The position numbers and the translations under genes were made by a program. Of a stretch of DNA of 64,000 nucleotides, positions 26,300 to 35,710 are shown in pieces. Source of the stretch: CAVWSM01 sp963798505 (GTDB lineage: Bacteria > Actinomycetota > Actinomycetes > Jiangellales > Jiangellaceae); the NCBI GenBank assembly GCA_963798505.1, contig CAWCTX010000005.1:496001-560000 (forward strand), read 5' to 3'. Under the pieces are notes generated by a model. The model had not been told where the DNA came from, made no database searches, and saw nothing but the letters and a program-made list of their open reading frames with translations. How positions within the stretch are numbered: the first letter of the stretch is position 1; each line of letters begins with the position of its first letter.

Positions 26300-27673
26300 G
26301 TGACCGTTCGCCCTGACGCGCCCGCCATCCTCGCCGACCTGCACGCTGCGGTGGCGGCCCGCACCGCGGCCCAGCAGCCGCAGTGGCCGGACGCCGCGGC
26401 CGCGACCGGCGTGATCGGCGAGCTAGCGGCCGTGCCCCCGCTGGTGTTCGCCGGCGAGGCCGACCAGCTGCGCGACCGGCTCGCCGCGGTCCAGCGGGGC
26501 GAGGCGTTCCTGCTCCAAGGCGGCGACTGCGCGGAGAGCTTCGAGGCAAACTCGGCCGACAACCTCCGCGAAAAGCTCAAGACGCTGTTGCAGATGGCCG
26601 TCGTGCTCACCTACGCAGGCAGCGTCCCGGTCGTCAAGGTCGGCCGCATCGCCGGGCAGTACGGCAAGCCGCGGTCCAAGAGCACCGAGACCCGCCACGG
26701 CGTCACCCTGCCGGCCTACCGCGGCGACATGGTCAACGGCTTCGACTTCACGATGGAGGCCCGCAACCCCGACCCGCGGCGCATGCTCCGCGCCTACAAC
26801 GCCTCCGCGTCGACACTCAACCTCACCCGCGGTTTCACCAAGGGCGGTTTCGCCGACCTGCGGCAGATCCACGCGTGGAACACCGACTTCGTCCGGACGA
26901 GCCCCGCCGGCGAGCGCTACGAGCGCATGGCGAAGGAGATCGACCGCGCCCTGGCGTTCATGCATGCCATCGGGGCCGACCCTGAGCAGCTGCATACCGT
27001 CGACCTCTACTCCAGCCACGAGGCGCTCGTCCTCGACTACGAGCTGGCGCTGACCCGGGTCGACTCGCGCACTGGGACGCCGTACGACGTCTCCGGGCAC
27101 TTCGTCTGGGTGGGCGACCGGACCCGCAAGCTCGACGGCGCGCACGTCGAGTTCGCCTCCCGCATCCGCAACCCGATTGGCGTCAAGCTCGGGCCGACGG
27201 CGGCGCCCGAGGATGCTGTGGCGTTGGCCGAGCGGCTCGACCCCGACCGCGAGCCCGGCCGCCTCACGTTCATCACCCGCATGGGCGCCGGCCGGGTCCG
27301 CGAGCTGCTGCCCGCGCTCATCGAGAAGATCACCGCCGCGGGCGTCTCGGCGGCCTGGGTGTGCGACCCGATGCACGGCAACACGTTCGAGGCGCCCAGC
27401 GGCTACAAGACGCGTCGCTTCGACGACGTGCTCGACGAGGTGCATGGGTTCTTCGAGGTCCACCGCGACCTCGGCACGTGGCCGGGCGGCCTGCACATCG
27501 AGCTCACCGGTGACGACGTCACCGAGTGCCTCGGCGGCGGCGACCCGATCCTCGAGGCCGGGCTCGGCGACCGCTACGAGACGGTGTGCGACCCGCGGCT
27601 CAACCGGTCGCAGTCGCTGGAGCTCGCCTTCCTCGTGGCCGAGCTGCTGCAGAGCGCACCGGCACGGTCGTGA
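26300..27673 (+). CDS. aroG: Class II 3-deoxy-7-phosphoheptulonate (DAHP) synthase
   Basis: 457 residues. It carries the class II (plant/mycobacterial type) signatures: LLQGGDCAESF, VVKVGRIAGQYGKPRS, EARNPDPRRMLRAYNAS, the ligand region LYSSHEALVLDYE, FVWVGDRTRKLDGAHVEF, the metal site CDPMHGNTFEAPSGYKTR and the H-x-E of LHIELTGDDVTEC. It condenses phosphoenolpyruvate and erythrose-4-phosphate in the first step of the shikimate pathway, in the cytoplasm. The GTG start of the threonine aldolase overlaps its stop. Confidence 0.95.
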   Translation: MTVRPDAPAILADLHAAVAARTAAQQPQWPDAAAATGVIGELAAVPPLVFAGEADQLRDRLAAVQRGEAFLLQGGDCAESFEANSADNLREKLKTLLQMAVVLTYAGSVPVVKVGRIAGQYGKPRSKSTETRHGVTLPAYRGDMVNGFDFTMEARNPDPRRMLRAYNASASTLNLTRGFTKGGFADLRQIHAWNTDFVRTSPAGERYERMAKEIDRALAFMHAIGADPEQLHTVDLYSSHEALVLDYELALTRVDSRTGTPYDVSGHFVWVGDRTRKLDGAHVEFASRIRNPIGVKLGPTAAPEDAVALAERLDPDREPGRLTFITRMGAGRVRELLPALIEKITAAGVSAAWVCDPMHGNTFEAPSGYKTRRFDDVLDEVHGFFEVHRDLGTWPGGLHIELTGDDVTECLGGGDPILEAGLGDRYETVCDPRLNRSQSLELAFLVAELLQSAPARS

Positions 27674-28712
27674 CGCCACCGATGATCGACCTGCGCAGCG
27701 ACACCGTCACCGCGCCGACCGACGGCATGCGCAAGGCCATGCATGAGGCCGAGGTCGGCGACGACGTGTTCGGCGAAGACCCGAGTGTTGTTGCCTTCGA
27801 GGAGCGGGTCGCGGAGCTGCTCGGCCATGAGGCTGGGCTGTTCACGGTCACGGGCTCGCTGGCCAACATCCTCGGCGTACGGTCCCTGGTCCCGCAGGGC
27901 GGCGAGCTGCTGTGCGAAGCCCGCGCCCACGTCGTCCGGGCCGAGCTCGGCGCGCATGCGGTGCTCGGTGGCGTGACGACCCGCACCTGGGCGCATCCGA
28001 AGGGCCACGTCGACTTCGCCGCTCTTGACGACCTGCTCGAGCCCAACGCCGGACCGTACTTCGTGTCGACGGCCGCCGTCGCGGTCGAGAACACGCACAA
28101 CTTCGCGGGCGGCACTGTGCAGCCGCTGGATTCGTTGGTCAAGCTCTGCCGACGGCTCGACGGCACCGGGGTCGGGCTGCACCTGGACGGCGCCCGGATC
28201 TGGAACGCGCACGTGGCGAGCGGCGTGCCGCTCGATGCCTACGGGCGACTGTTCGACACGGTGTCGGTCTGCTTCTCCAAGGGGCTGGGCGCCCCGGTCG
28301 GCTCGATGCTTCTCGGCTCCGCCGAGCGCATCGCCGCGGCGCGGGTCTGGCGCAAGCGCATGGGCGCGGGGTGGCGGCAGGCCGGGGTGCTTGCAGCTGC
28401 CGCGTCGTACGCCGTCGACCACCACCTGCACCGACTCTCCGACGACCACGCCAGCGCACGCGCCATCGCCCAGCTCGTGGCCGACGCCGCACCGGGTGTG
28501 GTCGACCCCGCGGCCGTGGAGACCAACATCGTGGTGCTCGACCTCGGGGGCCGCGGCGTGACCGCCGGCGAGCTGGTCGCTGTCCTGAAGCAGCACGGCG
28601 TGCTGGCCGGTGCCGTAGGTGGGCGCTTCGTACGCCTGGTCACGCACCTCGACCTCAGCGCCGCCGATTGCCGCGCAGCGGGGGAGACGGTTGCTCGGCT
28701 CCTCGCCCATGA
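27670..28712 (+). CDS. Low-specificity threonine aldolase (PLP), C-terminus probably frameshifted
   Basis: It starts at GTG 27670, overlapping the aroG stop (GTGA). Family motifs are IDLRSDTVTAPTDGMRKAM, GDDVFGEDPSV, ENTHNFAGG, HLDGARIWNAH and the PLP lysine K204 in CFSKGLGAPVGS. Beta-eliminating lyases of this type cleave L-threonine or allo-threonine to glycine and acetaldehyde. The recognisable protein ends at ETVARLLA near 28705, but the frame as assembled runs on to 29031, antisense to the EamA gene. A TGA in the neighbouring frame at 28710-28712 would give a normal length of about 347 residues after a one-base correction. Confidence 0.85.
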
Positions 28713-29678
28713 TCGTGAAGGATCGCGCCCCATGGGTGGGCGACGCTCTCGATCGTGCGGGTGCAGCGGCGGCGCCACCGGAACACCGGCGGCTTCGCCA
28801 CCGGCCGGCGGCGGCGACGGGCGCAGCTCGACGAGGTACATGGCAGCCAACACGAGCGCGCCACCGATGAGCGTGCGTACCCCGAGCTGCTCGTCGCTCA
28901 GCGCGACGGCGAACGCCGCAGCGAACACCGGCTCCATCGTCATGATGATCGCCGCCCGGGTCGCGGTCATGTGCGCCTGCGCCCACGTCTGCAGGACGAG
29001 CGCGATCGCCCCGGACACCAGTGCCATGTAGAGCAGCGCCGCCCAGTCGCCGCCGGTCGACGGCAAGGTCAGGCCGTTCGGGACAGCGCCCACACCGCAG
29101 ACGAGCGCGATGACCACCATCTGCACCACCGCGAGCCCGTACGCGTCTTCGGCGCGCGACCACCGGCCGAGCCCGACGATGTGCAGCGCATAGAACACCG
29201 CCGAGAGCAGTGTGATCGCTTCACCGAAGCCGAACGCCAGGCCGCGTAGCGAGAGCACGGCAAGGCCGCCTGCGGCGAGCCCGACCGCCAGCCAGGTCAT
29301 GGCGGGGATGCGCTGCCGGAAGATCAAGGCAGCGAGCACCGGGGTGAGGACGATGTACATGCCGGTGATGAATCCCGAGACCGAGGCCGCGGTGTGCGCG
29401 AGGCCGTACGTCTGCAGCAATTGAGCGATGCCGTAGACGAGGCCGAGCGCGGCGCCGTACGTCCGCTGCCGCGGCGTCAGCCGCAGGGCCGCACGCGGCG
29501 CGATGACGGCAAGCGCGACCGCGGCAATCGCGAAGCGCACCGCCAGGAAGTCGGCGACCGGGATCCGCTCGATCAGGTCCTTCATGATCGGGAACGTGGA
29601 TCCCCACACCGCCGTCACGCCGACAAGGGCGACGGTCGCGACGCGGTGGTGCGGGATGCCTGGCTGGCCGCGGCTCAC
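28655..29678 (-). CDS. EamA (DMT superfamily) transporter, 3' end uncertain
   Basis: About 290 recognisable residues from GTG 29678: ten hydrophobic helices in two EamA repeats (VALVGVTAVWGSTFPIMKDL, LLSAVFYALHIVGLGRWSR, ALYMALVSGAIALVLQTWAQ-like block, GALVLAAMYLVELRP). The family exports amino acids or metabolites; the substrate is unknown. No stop codon occurs in any minus frame between about 28700 and 28850, and the open frame continues to 28239 across the threonine aldolase gene. The nearest stop, in an alternative frame, is at 28655, so the end given is approximate. It begins 10 bp after the PASTA kinase stop and is probably co-transcribed with it. Confidence 0.8.
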
Positions 29679-29688
29679 GACGCGCGGA

Positions 29689-31662
29689 TCACCAGATCCA
29701 GAGACGGACTGTGCTGTCGGGCTTGACCTCGCGCCCGCCAGCAGGCTGCTGCTGGATGACGTTGCCGGGGCCGCCGGGCAGCACGCGATCGACGTCGACC
29801 TTGAACCCCACCTCCTCGAGGAGGCGCCGGGCCTCCTCGAGGCTCTTGCCCTCGACGTTGGGCACCTCGACGTTCTCCGGGCCCTTGGAGACGATCAACG
29901 TCACGGTGTCGCGGGGGAACGCCGAAGCGCCTCCGGCGGGCTCGGTGCCGATCACCCGCCCGCGCTCGACGGTGGCGGAGAACTCCTGGCGGCGCTCTAC
30001 TTCGAAGTCCTCGTCCTCGAGTTCTTCCTCGGCGTCATCGTCCCTTTGCCCGGCAAGGTCGGGGATGGTGAGCGGCTTGCGTCCGAGGCTGACGACGAAG
30101 GCCACCTCGGTGTCGGGCCGGACCTGCGTGCCGGCCGGTGTGCCCTGCGAGACCACGGATCCCTCAGGGATCGCGTCGCTGTGCTGCTCGGTCACGGTGC
30201 CGGCGACCAGCTTCAACTCGGCGAGCATGTCCTCCGCATCGTCGCGTGCCTTGCCGGTGAGATCGGGCACGGCGTAGCGCTCCGGCCCGCGCGACACGAT
30301 GAGGCCCACGGTGCCGTCCTTGAGTACGCGCTCACCAGGCCCGGGATCGGTGCCGACCACGATGCCGACGGGCACCGTCTCGGAGAAGCCTTCGCCGGAC
30401 TGGCGGGCCTCGAGGCCGGACAGGGTGGCCTTGGCCTGCGCCTCGTCGACGGTCAGCCCGAGCAGCGAGGGTGCCTGCGTGTAGCGGGCGGCGCCGTACC
30501 ACCACGCCCCGACGCCGGCTCCGATCGCGAGGGCGAGCACGAGGATGAACCAGACGACGGCCTTGCGGCTGATGCGCTGGCCTGGCGGGGCGGCCCGGCG
30601 CCCGCCCGAGCCGTCGCCTGCTTTGCCGTCGGCCCGAGCGACCGGGGCGATGACCGAGGTGCGCTGGTCGCCGGCAGTGCGGGCGTAGGCGGCGGTGTCG
30701 CTGCGGTCGAGCACCTCGGCCGCGGCCGGCGCGCGACCGGTGACGGCCGGGTGACCCAGTGCCTGCGCGCTCGAGACGCCCGCGGCCTCCCAGGGCTCGA
30801 CCTCGTATGGCCCCACGTCGAGCACCCTGCGCGCCCGGCGAACCGCGGTCAGCAGCTCACCCGCGCTCGCATAGCGCTGTTGCGGGTCGCGCGCCGTCGC
30901 TCGGCGGACGAGGTCGTCGACAAGTGCCGGCACCTCGGTGACCTCGACGGACGGGGCGGGCACGTCTTCCTCGGTGTGCTTGCGGGCGATGATGAAGTCG
31001 GTGGCGCCAGTGTGCGGCGGATGACCGGTGAGCAGCTCGTAGAGCACGACCCCGGCGGCATAGACGTCGGACCGTGGTGTCGCTGCCTGCCCGAGGGTCT
31101 GCTCGGGTGACACATAGGCGACCGTGCCGAGCAGCACGCCGCGCGTGGCCGTGGTCGACCCGTCCACGGCGCGGGCCAGGCCGAAGTCGGCGACGCGGAC
31201 GCGGCCGTCGGCCGCCACCAGGATGTTCTCCGGCTTGACGTCACGGTGCACGATGCCGGCCCGGTGTGCGGCGCCAAGCGCGTCGATGGCGGGATCGAGG
31301 ATCGCCAGTGCGTCCTCGGCGGACAGCTTGCCGTTCTGCCTGAGTAGCTGGCGCAGCGTGTGGCCGTCGACGAACTCCATGGCGAGATAGACCACGTCGC
31401 CGTCGGTGCCTTGGTCGAAGACCGCCACGATCCCCGGGTGCGAAAGCCGGGCCGCGCTGCGCGCTTCGCTGATGAAGCGCTCGACGAACTCGGGGTCCTC
31501 GGCATAGACCGGGTGCATGACCTTCAGCGCGACGCGACGGTCGAGCCGCTGGTCGACGGCCTCGTACACCGTGGCCATCCCGCCGCGCGCGACCAAGCCG
31601 ACGACCTGGTATCGGCCGTCGACAAGTCGGCCGACAAGCGCGTCGGTCACCGGAAGGTCCAC
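29689..31662 (-). CDS. PknB-like membrane Ser/Thr kinase with four PASTA domains
   Basis: About 657 residues from GTG 31662; ATG 31689 would add nine, and the frame is open to 31920. The kinase domain opens GRLVDGRYQVVGLVARGGMA with the ATP Lys in VALKVMHP. The catalytic loop is HRDVKPEN, then DFG (VADFGLARAV) and SPEQ, followed by a linker and a single membrane helix (VVWFILVLALAIGAGVGAWW). Outside lie four PASTA repeats (about 65-70 residues each, ending with VEVPNVEGKSLEEA) that bind muropeptide or PG precursors. Such kinases coordinate growth and wall synthesis. The gene is divergent from the FAD reductase. Confidence 0.92.
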   Translation of the reverse strand: MDLPVTDALVGRLVDGRYQVVGLVARGGMATVYEAVDQRLDRRVALKVMHPVYAEDPEFVERFISEARSAARLSHPGIVAVFDQGTDGDVVYLAMEFVDGHTLRQLLRQNGKLSAEDALAILDPAIDALGAAHRAGIVHRDVKPENILVAADGRVRVADFGLARAVDGSTTATRGVLLGTVAYVSPEQTLGQAATPRSDVYAAGVVLYELLTGHPPHTGATDFIIARKHTEEDVPAPSVEVTEVPALVDDLVRRATARDPQQRYASAGELLTAVRRARRVLDVGPYEVEPWEAAGVSSAQALGHPAVTGRAPAAAEVLDRSDTAAYARTAGDQRTSVIAPVARADGKAGDGSGGRRAAPPGQRISRKAVVWFILVLALAIGAGVGAWWYGAARYTQAPSLLGLTVDEAQAKATLSGLEARQSGEGFSETVPVGIVVGTDPGPGERVLKDGTVGLIVSRGPERYAVPDLTGKARDDAEDMLAELKLVAGTVTEQHSDAIPEGSVVSQGTPAGTQVRPDTEVAFVVSLGRKPLTIPDLAGQRDDDAEEELEDEDFEVERRQEFSATVERGRVIGTEPAGGASAFPRDTVTLIVSKGPENVEVPNVEGKSLEEARRLLEEVGFKVDVDRVLPGGPGNVIQQQPAGGREVKPDSTVRLWIW

Positions 31663-31734
31663 GCGGGAAGTCGTAGGTCGGCGCGGCATTTCCGCCCGAA
31701 TTCTCGACACGAACTGCGTCAAGCCGATCATGGC

Positions 31735-31740
31735 TAGGGT
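31735..31740 (+). promoter_or_regulatory. Leaderless-type -10 of the FAD reductase gene
   Basis: TAGGGT lies 7 nt before GTG 31748, which favours that start over ATG 31730, since the latter would lie upstream of the transcription start. Confidence 0.45.
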
Positions 31741-31747
31741 GGCGGCC

Positions 31748-32911
31748 GTGGAGCGGGTCGTGATCGTCGGTGGCGGCCTCGCGGGGGCGCGCACCGCGCA
31801 GGCCCTGCGGGCGCGCGGCTTCACCGGGGGAGTCACGATCATCGGCGCAGAGCCCGACCTGCCGTACGACCGGCCGCCGCTGTCCAAGGCGGTGCTGCTC
31901 AAGGACGACCCGCCCGACACGACGCTGCCGATTGACTGGCCGAGCCTCGAGGTCGACCTGCGCCTGGGCGTGACGGCGCAACGAGTCCGGCCCGGTGCGG
32001 TGGAGACAACGGCGGGTGACGTCGGCTACGACGGGCTCGTCCTCGCATGTGGGGCGTTGCCCGTACGGCTGCCGGGCGACGACTCGGCCATCCACCTGCG
32101 CCGCCGCGCCGACGCTCTCGCGCTGCGGGCCGCGCTCACGCCCGGTCGCCGCGTGGTCGTCGTCGGCGCCGGCTGGATCGGGGCCGAGGTGACGACGGCG
32201 GCGCTGGCGCACGGCTGCGCGGTAACGGTGATCGAGGCGGGGCTGGAACCTCTGTCGGCCGCGCTGCCGCTGGAGATCGGCGCGCTGTTGCGCCCGTGGT
32301 GGGCGGGTGTCGACCTCCGGGTTGGCTGCACCGTGACAGCGGTCGAGCCGGACGGTGTGCTGCTGACGTCGGGGGAGCGGGTGGTGGCGGACGTCGTGGT
32401 GGTGGCCGTCGGCGTGCGTGCGGCCGATGCGTGGCTGGCCGGCTCCTCCGGCCTCGAGACCGACCGGGGTCTGATCGTCGATGAGACGCTGTCCGCCGGT
32501 CCTGGCGTGTGGGCGGTGGGCGATGTGGCGGCGCGCTGGTCGACGCGCTACGGCCTCCGGGTGCGTGGCGAACACTGGGACGACGCGCAGCACGCGCCCG
32601 AGGTGGTTGCCGCCGGGATCGTCGGCGCTCCCGAGGCCTATGACCCGGTGCCCTACATCTGGAGCGACCAGTTCGGCACGACCCTGCAGTGGTGCGGCGT
32701 CTCCGGGCCGGGAGTGTGGATCTTGCGCGGCGACCCTGGTTCGCAGTCGTGGAGCGCGCTCTGCCTCGACGAGGGCCGCATCCGCGCGCTGCTCGCCGTC
32801 GCGCGGCCGCGCGACTTCGTTCAGGGGCGCCGGCTGGCCGCCGCGGGTGTCGAGCTCGACCCGGCTCTGGTGCGGGATCCGGCCGTGCCGCTGAAGCAGG
32901 CGGTTGCCTAG
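31748..32911 (+). CDS. FAD/NAD(P)H ferredoxin-reductase-like oxidoreductase
   Basis: 387 residues from GTG 31748. The N-terminal FAD Rossmann motif is VERVVIVGGGLAGARTAQAL. PYDRPPLSKAVLL is characteristic of ferredoxin/putidaredoxin/rubredoxin reductases. The NAD(P) motif is VVVVGAGWIGAEVTTAAL, and the second FAD block is GVWAVGDVAARW. A C-terminal reductase domain follows (PYIWSDQFGTTLQWCG). It transfers electrons from NAD(P)H to a small iron-sulfur partner, none of which is encoded nearby. It converges on the VapBC genes. Confidence 0.9.
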   Translation: MERVVIVGGGLAGARTAQALRARGFTGGVTIIGAEPDLPYDRPPLSKAVLLKDDPPDTTLPIDWPSLEVDLRLGVTAQRVRPGAVETTAGDVGYDGLVLACGALPVRLPGDDSAIHLRRRADALALRAALTPGRRVVVVGAGWIGAEVTTAALAHGCAVTVIEAGLEPLSAALPLEIGALLRPWWAGVDLRVGCTVTAVEPDGVLLTSGERVVADVVVVAVGVRAADAWLAGSSGLETDRGLIVDETLSAGPGVWAVGDVAARWSTRYGLRVRGEHWDDAQHAPEVVAAGIVGAPEAYDPVPYIWSDQFGTTLQWCGVSGPGVWILRGDPGSQSWSALCLDEGRIRALLAVARPRDFVQGRRLAAAGVELDPALVRDPAVPLKQAVA

Positions 32912-33034
32912 CTGGTCGCCCACCCACCTAGGCCCGCTGGGGCGCCCCAGCGTGCTATAGCCACCGATCCGCGCCCCATGCCCGCGTGCTGGCGCGGCGC
33001 CACTCCTGGACGCGGTTGCCTAGGTGGTCGCCCA
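32900..33034. repeat. 23-bp direct repeat flanking the FAD reductase/VapC gap
   Basis: GCGGTTGCCTAGCTGGTCGC (32900 on, continuing CCA) recurs at 33012-33034 with one mismatch in 23 bp. The left copy covers the last codons and stop of the reductase gene, the right copy the last codons and stop of vapC on the other strand. The 89 bp between them hold no gene. Confidence 0.75.
32936..32951. terminator. Perfect 16-bp palindrome in the convergent gap
   Basis: GCTGGGGCGCCCCAGC is fully self-complementary, lies 25 bp after the reductase stop and 69 bp before the vapC stop, and could act as a short terminator for either strand. Confidence 0.4.
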
Positions 33035-33406
33035 GGCAATCTCGACGTCGTACGCCGCGAGTCTCCGGTCCGTGGTCAGCAGAGTGAGGTGCTCCACCTG
33101 CGCTTGGGCGACAAGCATGCGGTCGAAGGGGTCGCGATGGTGGGCCGGAAGGTGGCCCGCCACCCGGGCGTGCTCGAAGGTGATCGGGAGCGGCTCGAAC
33201 CCCTCGTCCTCGACGACGGCGCCGATGTCGTCGGTCGGCACTGCCAGCTTGCCGAGCGCGGCCTTCACGGAAATCTCCCATGCCGACGCTGCGCTGACGC
33301 ACACGAGCCCGGCCCGTTCTGCGATCTCGGCCCGGGCGCGGGTGCCGAGACGAGGGTCGTCAGACAGCCACCAGAGCAGCGCCTGGGTGTCCAGCAGAAC
33401 GTTCAC
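33020..33406 (-). CDS. vapC: VapC-like PIN-domain toxin
   Basis: 128 residues from GTG 33406, overlapping the antitoxin stop (GTGA). PIN-domain acidic residues are in place: D6 (LLDTQALLWW), E44 (SAWEISVKAALGK), D92 and D95 (RDPFDRMLVAQAQ), with a late TTDRRL Asp. VapC toxins are Mg-dependent ribonucleases, often cutting tRNA or rRNA, and are held inactive by the antitoxin. The cut site here is unknown. Confidence 0.92.
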   Translation of the reverse strand: MNVLLDTQALLWWLSDDPRLGTRARAEIAERAGLVCVSAASAWEISVKAALGKLAVPTDDIGAVVEDEGFEPLPITFEHARVAGHLPAHHRDPFDRMLVAQAQVEHLTLLTTDRRLAAYDVEIAWATT

Positions 33407-33636
33407 CCGCCCCCCTCGAAGAGATCGATGGTCTCTTGGGGGGTGTCATCGAAGTCGTCGGCAATCGACACCTGACCCGTCCAGCGCCCGGGTGTGCGCG
33501 TCGCGCGGGCGGGGCGATAGGGGATCAAGCGAGCCACCGGCGTTCCGGCCCGCCCGATGATGACTTCCTCGCCCGCCTCGACGCGGGTCAGGAGACGCGA
33601 GAAGTGAGTCTTGGCCTCGTGCACGTTGACCAGCAT
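33403..33636 (-). CDS. vapB: Phd/YefM-type antitoxin
   Basis: 77 residues from ATG 33636. The opening MLVNVHEAKTHFSRLLTRVE and EEVIIGRAGTPVARLIP are typical of Phd/YefM antitoxins, with an N-terminal DNA-binding fold. The disordered C-terminal tail (ADDFDDTPQETIDLFEGG) should cover the toxin active site. The pair probably autoregulates through the palindrome that touches the start codon. Confidence 0.92.
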   Translation of the reverse strand: MLVNVHEAKTHFSRLLTRVEAGEEVIIGRAGTPVARLIPYRPARATRTPGRWTGQVSIADDFDDTPQETIDLFEGGG

Positions 33637-33652
33637 GGACTAAGTCTAGTCC
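33637..33652 (-). promoter_or_regulatory. Antitoxin operator overlapping a leaderless promoter
   Basis: GGACTAAGTCTAGTCC has perfect 6-bp arms around AGTC and abuts the antitoxin ATG. On the minus strand it contains TAGACT 6 nt before the ATG, a leaderless -10. Binding of VapBC here would directly block transcription. Confidence 0.65.
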
Positions 33653-33667
33653 GACCAGCGCGACCCC

Positions 33668-34741
33668 TCAGCTCGTACGAGCCGTCGCGGCATCGACGAG
33701 CGCGCCGAGCACACGCCCTGCGGGCTCCGCGATGTCGGCCTCCGCCAGCGCCTTCCTTGCCTCGTCCACGAGCTCGTCGATCGTCTGCTCCACCGCGGCG
33801 TGGGCGCCGGTGTCGACGATCACGCCGCGCATCGCCTCGATGTCGTGCGCGCCGAGCGACCGGTCGCCGAGCCGGCTCAGGACCTGAGCCTGCGCGGGTG
33901 TCGCTGCCGCGAGCGCATGTGCGACCAGCACGGTGCGCTTGCCCTCACGCAGGTCGTCGCCCGCCGGTTTGCCGGTCTCATCCGGGTCACCGAAGACGCC
34001 CAGCACGTCGTCGCGCAGCTGGAACGCCTCGCCCAGCGGAAGCCCGTACGCGCTGTAGAACGCCAGCAGCCCAGGCGACGCACCGGCCAGCAACCCGCCA
34101 ATCAGAAGCGGGTGCTCGACGGAGTACTTCGCGCTCTTGAAGCGGATCACCCGGCGGGCCGACTCGACCGTGCTCACGGCGCGGGCCTGCTCGAGCACGT
34201 CGAGGTACTGCCCGCCCATGAGCTGCGTGCGCATGAGGTCGTACGTCGGGCGCGCACGCAGCAGCGACTCCATCGGCAGGCCGCACTGCCAGAACATCTC
34301 GTCGTTCCAGACCAACGCGAGGTCGCCGAGCAGGATCGCCGCCGCCTGACCGAACGACTCCGCCGGGCCGCTGAACCCACCCTCGCGGTGCACCCCGGTG
34401 AACCGGCGGTGGATCGAGGGCTGGCCGCGGCGCGAGTCGGAGTCGTCCATCAGGTCGTCGTGGATCAGCGCGGCGGCCTGGAACAGCTCGAGGGATGCCG
34501 CGGCCGCCACGGCCGCGTCGGAGTCGTCGCCGCCGGCGCCGCGCCAGCCCCAGTAGCAGAAGGCCGGGCGGAGCCGCTTTCCACCGGAGACGAAGGTGCG
34601 CATCGCGTCTACGAGGGGCCCCAGCTCGAGATCGGCCTCCTTGAGAACACCCGCCTGACGGAGCAGAAACGCGTCCAGCCGCTCGTGAACCCGCTCACGC
34701 AGTCGCTCGATGTCGAGCACGGATTCGTCGTCCCGGATCAC
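33668..34741 (-). CDS. Polyprenyl (geranylgeranyl-type) diphosphate synthase
   Basis: 357 residues. The first Asp-rich motif is [14 protein letters not shown] and the second is [11 protein letters not shown]; also present are GGKRLRPAF (isopentenyl-PP site) and [11 protein letters not shown]. The spacing and the small residues before the first motif fit actinobacterial IdsA/GrcC-like trans-isoprenyl synthases, which make C20 or longer chains for quinones, carotenoids or wall carrier lipids. The divergent neighbour is metF, with 45 bp between starts. The CrtI-like gene 1.6 kb away could use its product, but no other carotenoid genes are seen. Confidence 0.92.
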   Translation of the reverse strand: MIRDDESVLDIERLRERVHERLDAFLLRQAGVLKEADLELGPLVDAMRTFVSGGKRLRPAFCYWGWRGAGGDDSDAAVAAAASLELFQAAALIHDDLMDDSDSRRGQPSIHRRFTGVHREGGFSGPAESFGQAAAILLGDLALVWNDEMFWQCGLPMESLLRARPTYDLMRTQLMGGQYLDVLEQARAVSTVESARRVIRFKSAKYSVEHPLLIGGLLAGASPGLLAFYSAYGLPLGEAFQLRDDVLGVFGDPDETGKPAGDDLREGKRTVLVAHALAAATPAQAQVLSRLGDRSLGAHDIEAMRGVIVDTGAHAAVEQTIDELVDEARKALAEADIAEPAGRVLGALVDAATARTS

Positions 34742-34773
34742 GGGCGTGAGCCTACGCAGGGGTGCCCGGTCTG

Positions 34774-34779
34774 TACCCT
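34774..34779 (+). promoter_or_regulatory. Leaderless-type -10 of metF
   Basis: TACCCT lies 7 nt before GTG 34787, in the 45-bp divergent gap with the polyprenyl synthase gene. Confidence 0.45.
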
Positions 34780-34786
34780 TGCGGGC

Positions 34787-35701
34787 GTGACCTTAGGGAT
34801 GCCGACAACGCTGGCGGGTGGTGCGACGACCATCCGTGAGCTGCTGGCGTCTGGCCAGAAGACGTACTCGTTCGAGTTCTTCCCGGCCAAGACCGACGAG
34901 GGCGAGGCGCAGCTGTGGCAGGCGCTGCGCCAGATGGAGGGGCTGCGGCCGACGTTCGTGTCGGTGACGTACGGCGCCGGCGGATCCACTCGTGACCGCA
35001 CTGTCGAGGTGGTCAAGCGGGTCGCGACCGACACGACGCTGACGCCGGTGGCGCACCTCACCGCGGTCAACCACTCCGTCGCCGAGCTGCGCAATGTCAT
35101 CGGCCAGTTCGCCGATGCCGGTATCCGCAACATGCTGGCGCTGCGCGGCGACCCGCCGGGCAACCCGCAGGGCGAGTGGGTTGCGCATCCGCAGGGCTAC
35201 TCCTACACGTCCGAGCTCATCCGGCTGATCAAGCAGTCGGGCGACTTCTGCGTCGGGGTCGCGGCCTTCCCCGAGACCCACCCGCGGTCTCCGGACGAGG
35301 ATGCCGACACCAAGTTCTTCGTGGACAAGTGCCGGGCGGGCGCCGACTTCGCGATCACGCAGATGTTCTTCCATGTCGAGGACTACCTGCGGCTGCGTGA
35401 CCGAGTCACCGCGGCCGGCTGCGACGTCCCGATCATCCCGGAGATCATGCCGGTGACCAACGTGCGGCAGATCGAGCGGTTCGCCGTGCTGTCGGGGGCC
35501 GACTTCCCGGCCGACCTGGCTTCTCGGCTGTACGAGGTGGAGGACGACCCGGCTGCCGTGCGCGCCATCGGCGTCGAGTTCGCCACGCGGATGTCCGAGC
35601 GCCTGCTCGACGAGGGTGCGCCCGGCTTGCACTTCATCACGCTCAACCGCTCGACCGCCACGCGCGAGATCTATCGCAACCTCGGCCTTCCTGGGCGATG
35701 A
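34787..35701 (+). CDS. metF: 5,10-methylenetetrahydrofolate reductase
   Basis: 304 residues from GTG 34787. The TIM-barrel opening [18 protein letters not shown] contains the catalytic Glu (SFEFFP); [62 protein letters not shown] and [10 protein letters not shown] follow in family order. It reduces methylene-THF to methyl-THF for methionine synthesis, using FAD. The upstream part of the same frame is antisense to the polyprenyl synthase gene and not coding. Confidence 0.95.
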   Translation: MTLGMPTTLAGGATTIRELLASGQKTYSFEFFPAKTDEGEAQLWQALRQMEGLRPTFVSVTYGAGGSTRDRTVEVVKRVATDTTLTPVAHLTAVNHSVAELRNVIGQFADAGIRNMLALRGDPPGNPQGEWVAHPQGYSYTSELIRLIKQSGDFCVGVAAFPETHPRSPDEDADTKFFVDKCRAGADFAITQMFFHVEDYLRLRDRVTAAGCDVPIIPEIMPVTNVRQIERFAVLSGADFPADLASRLYEVEDDPAAVRAIGVEFATRMSERLLDEGAPGLHFITLNRSTATREIYRNLGLPGR

Positions 35702-35710
35702 TCTGATGCC

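Noticed and set aside
31241..32923. Large minus-strand frame over the FAD reductase gene
   Set aside because: Arg/His/Gly-rich antisense shadow; the plus strand carries both Rossmann motifs in order.
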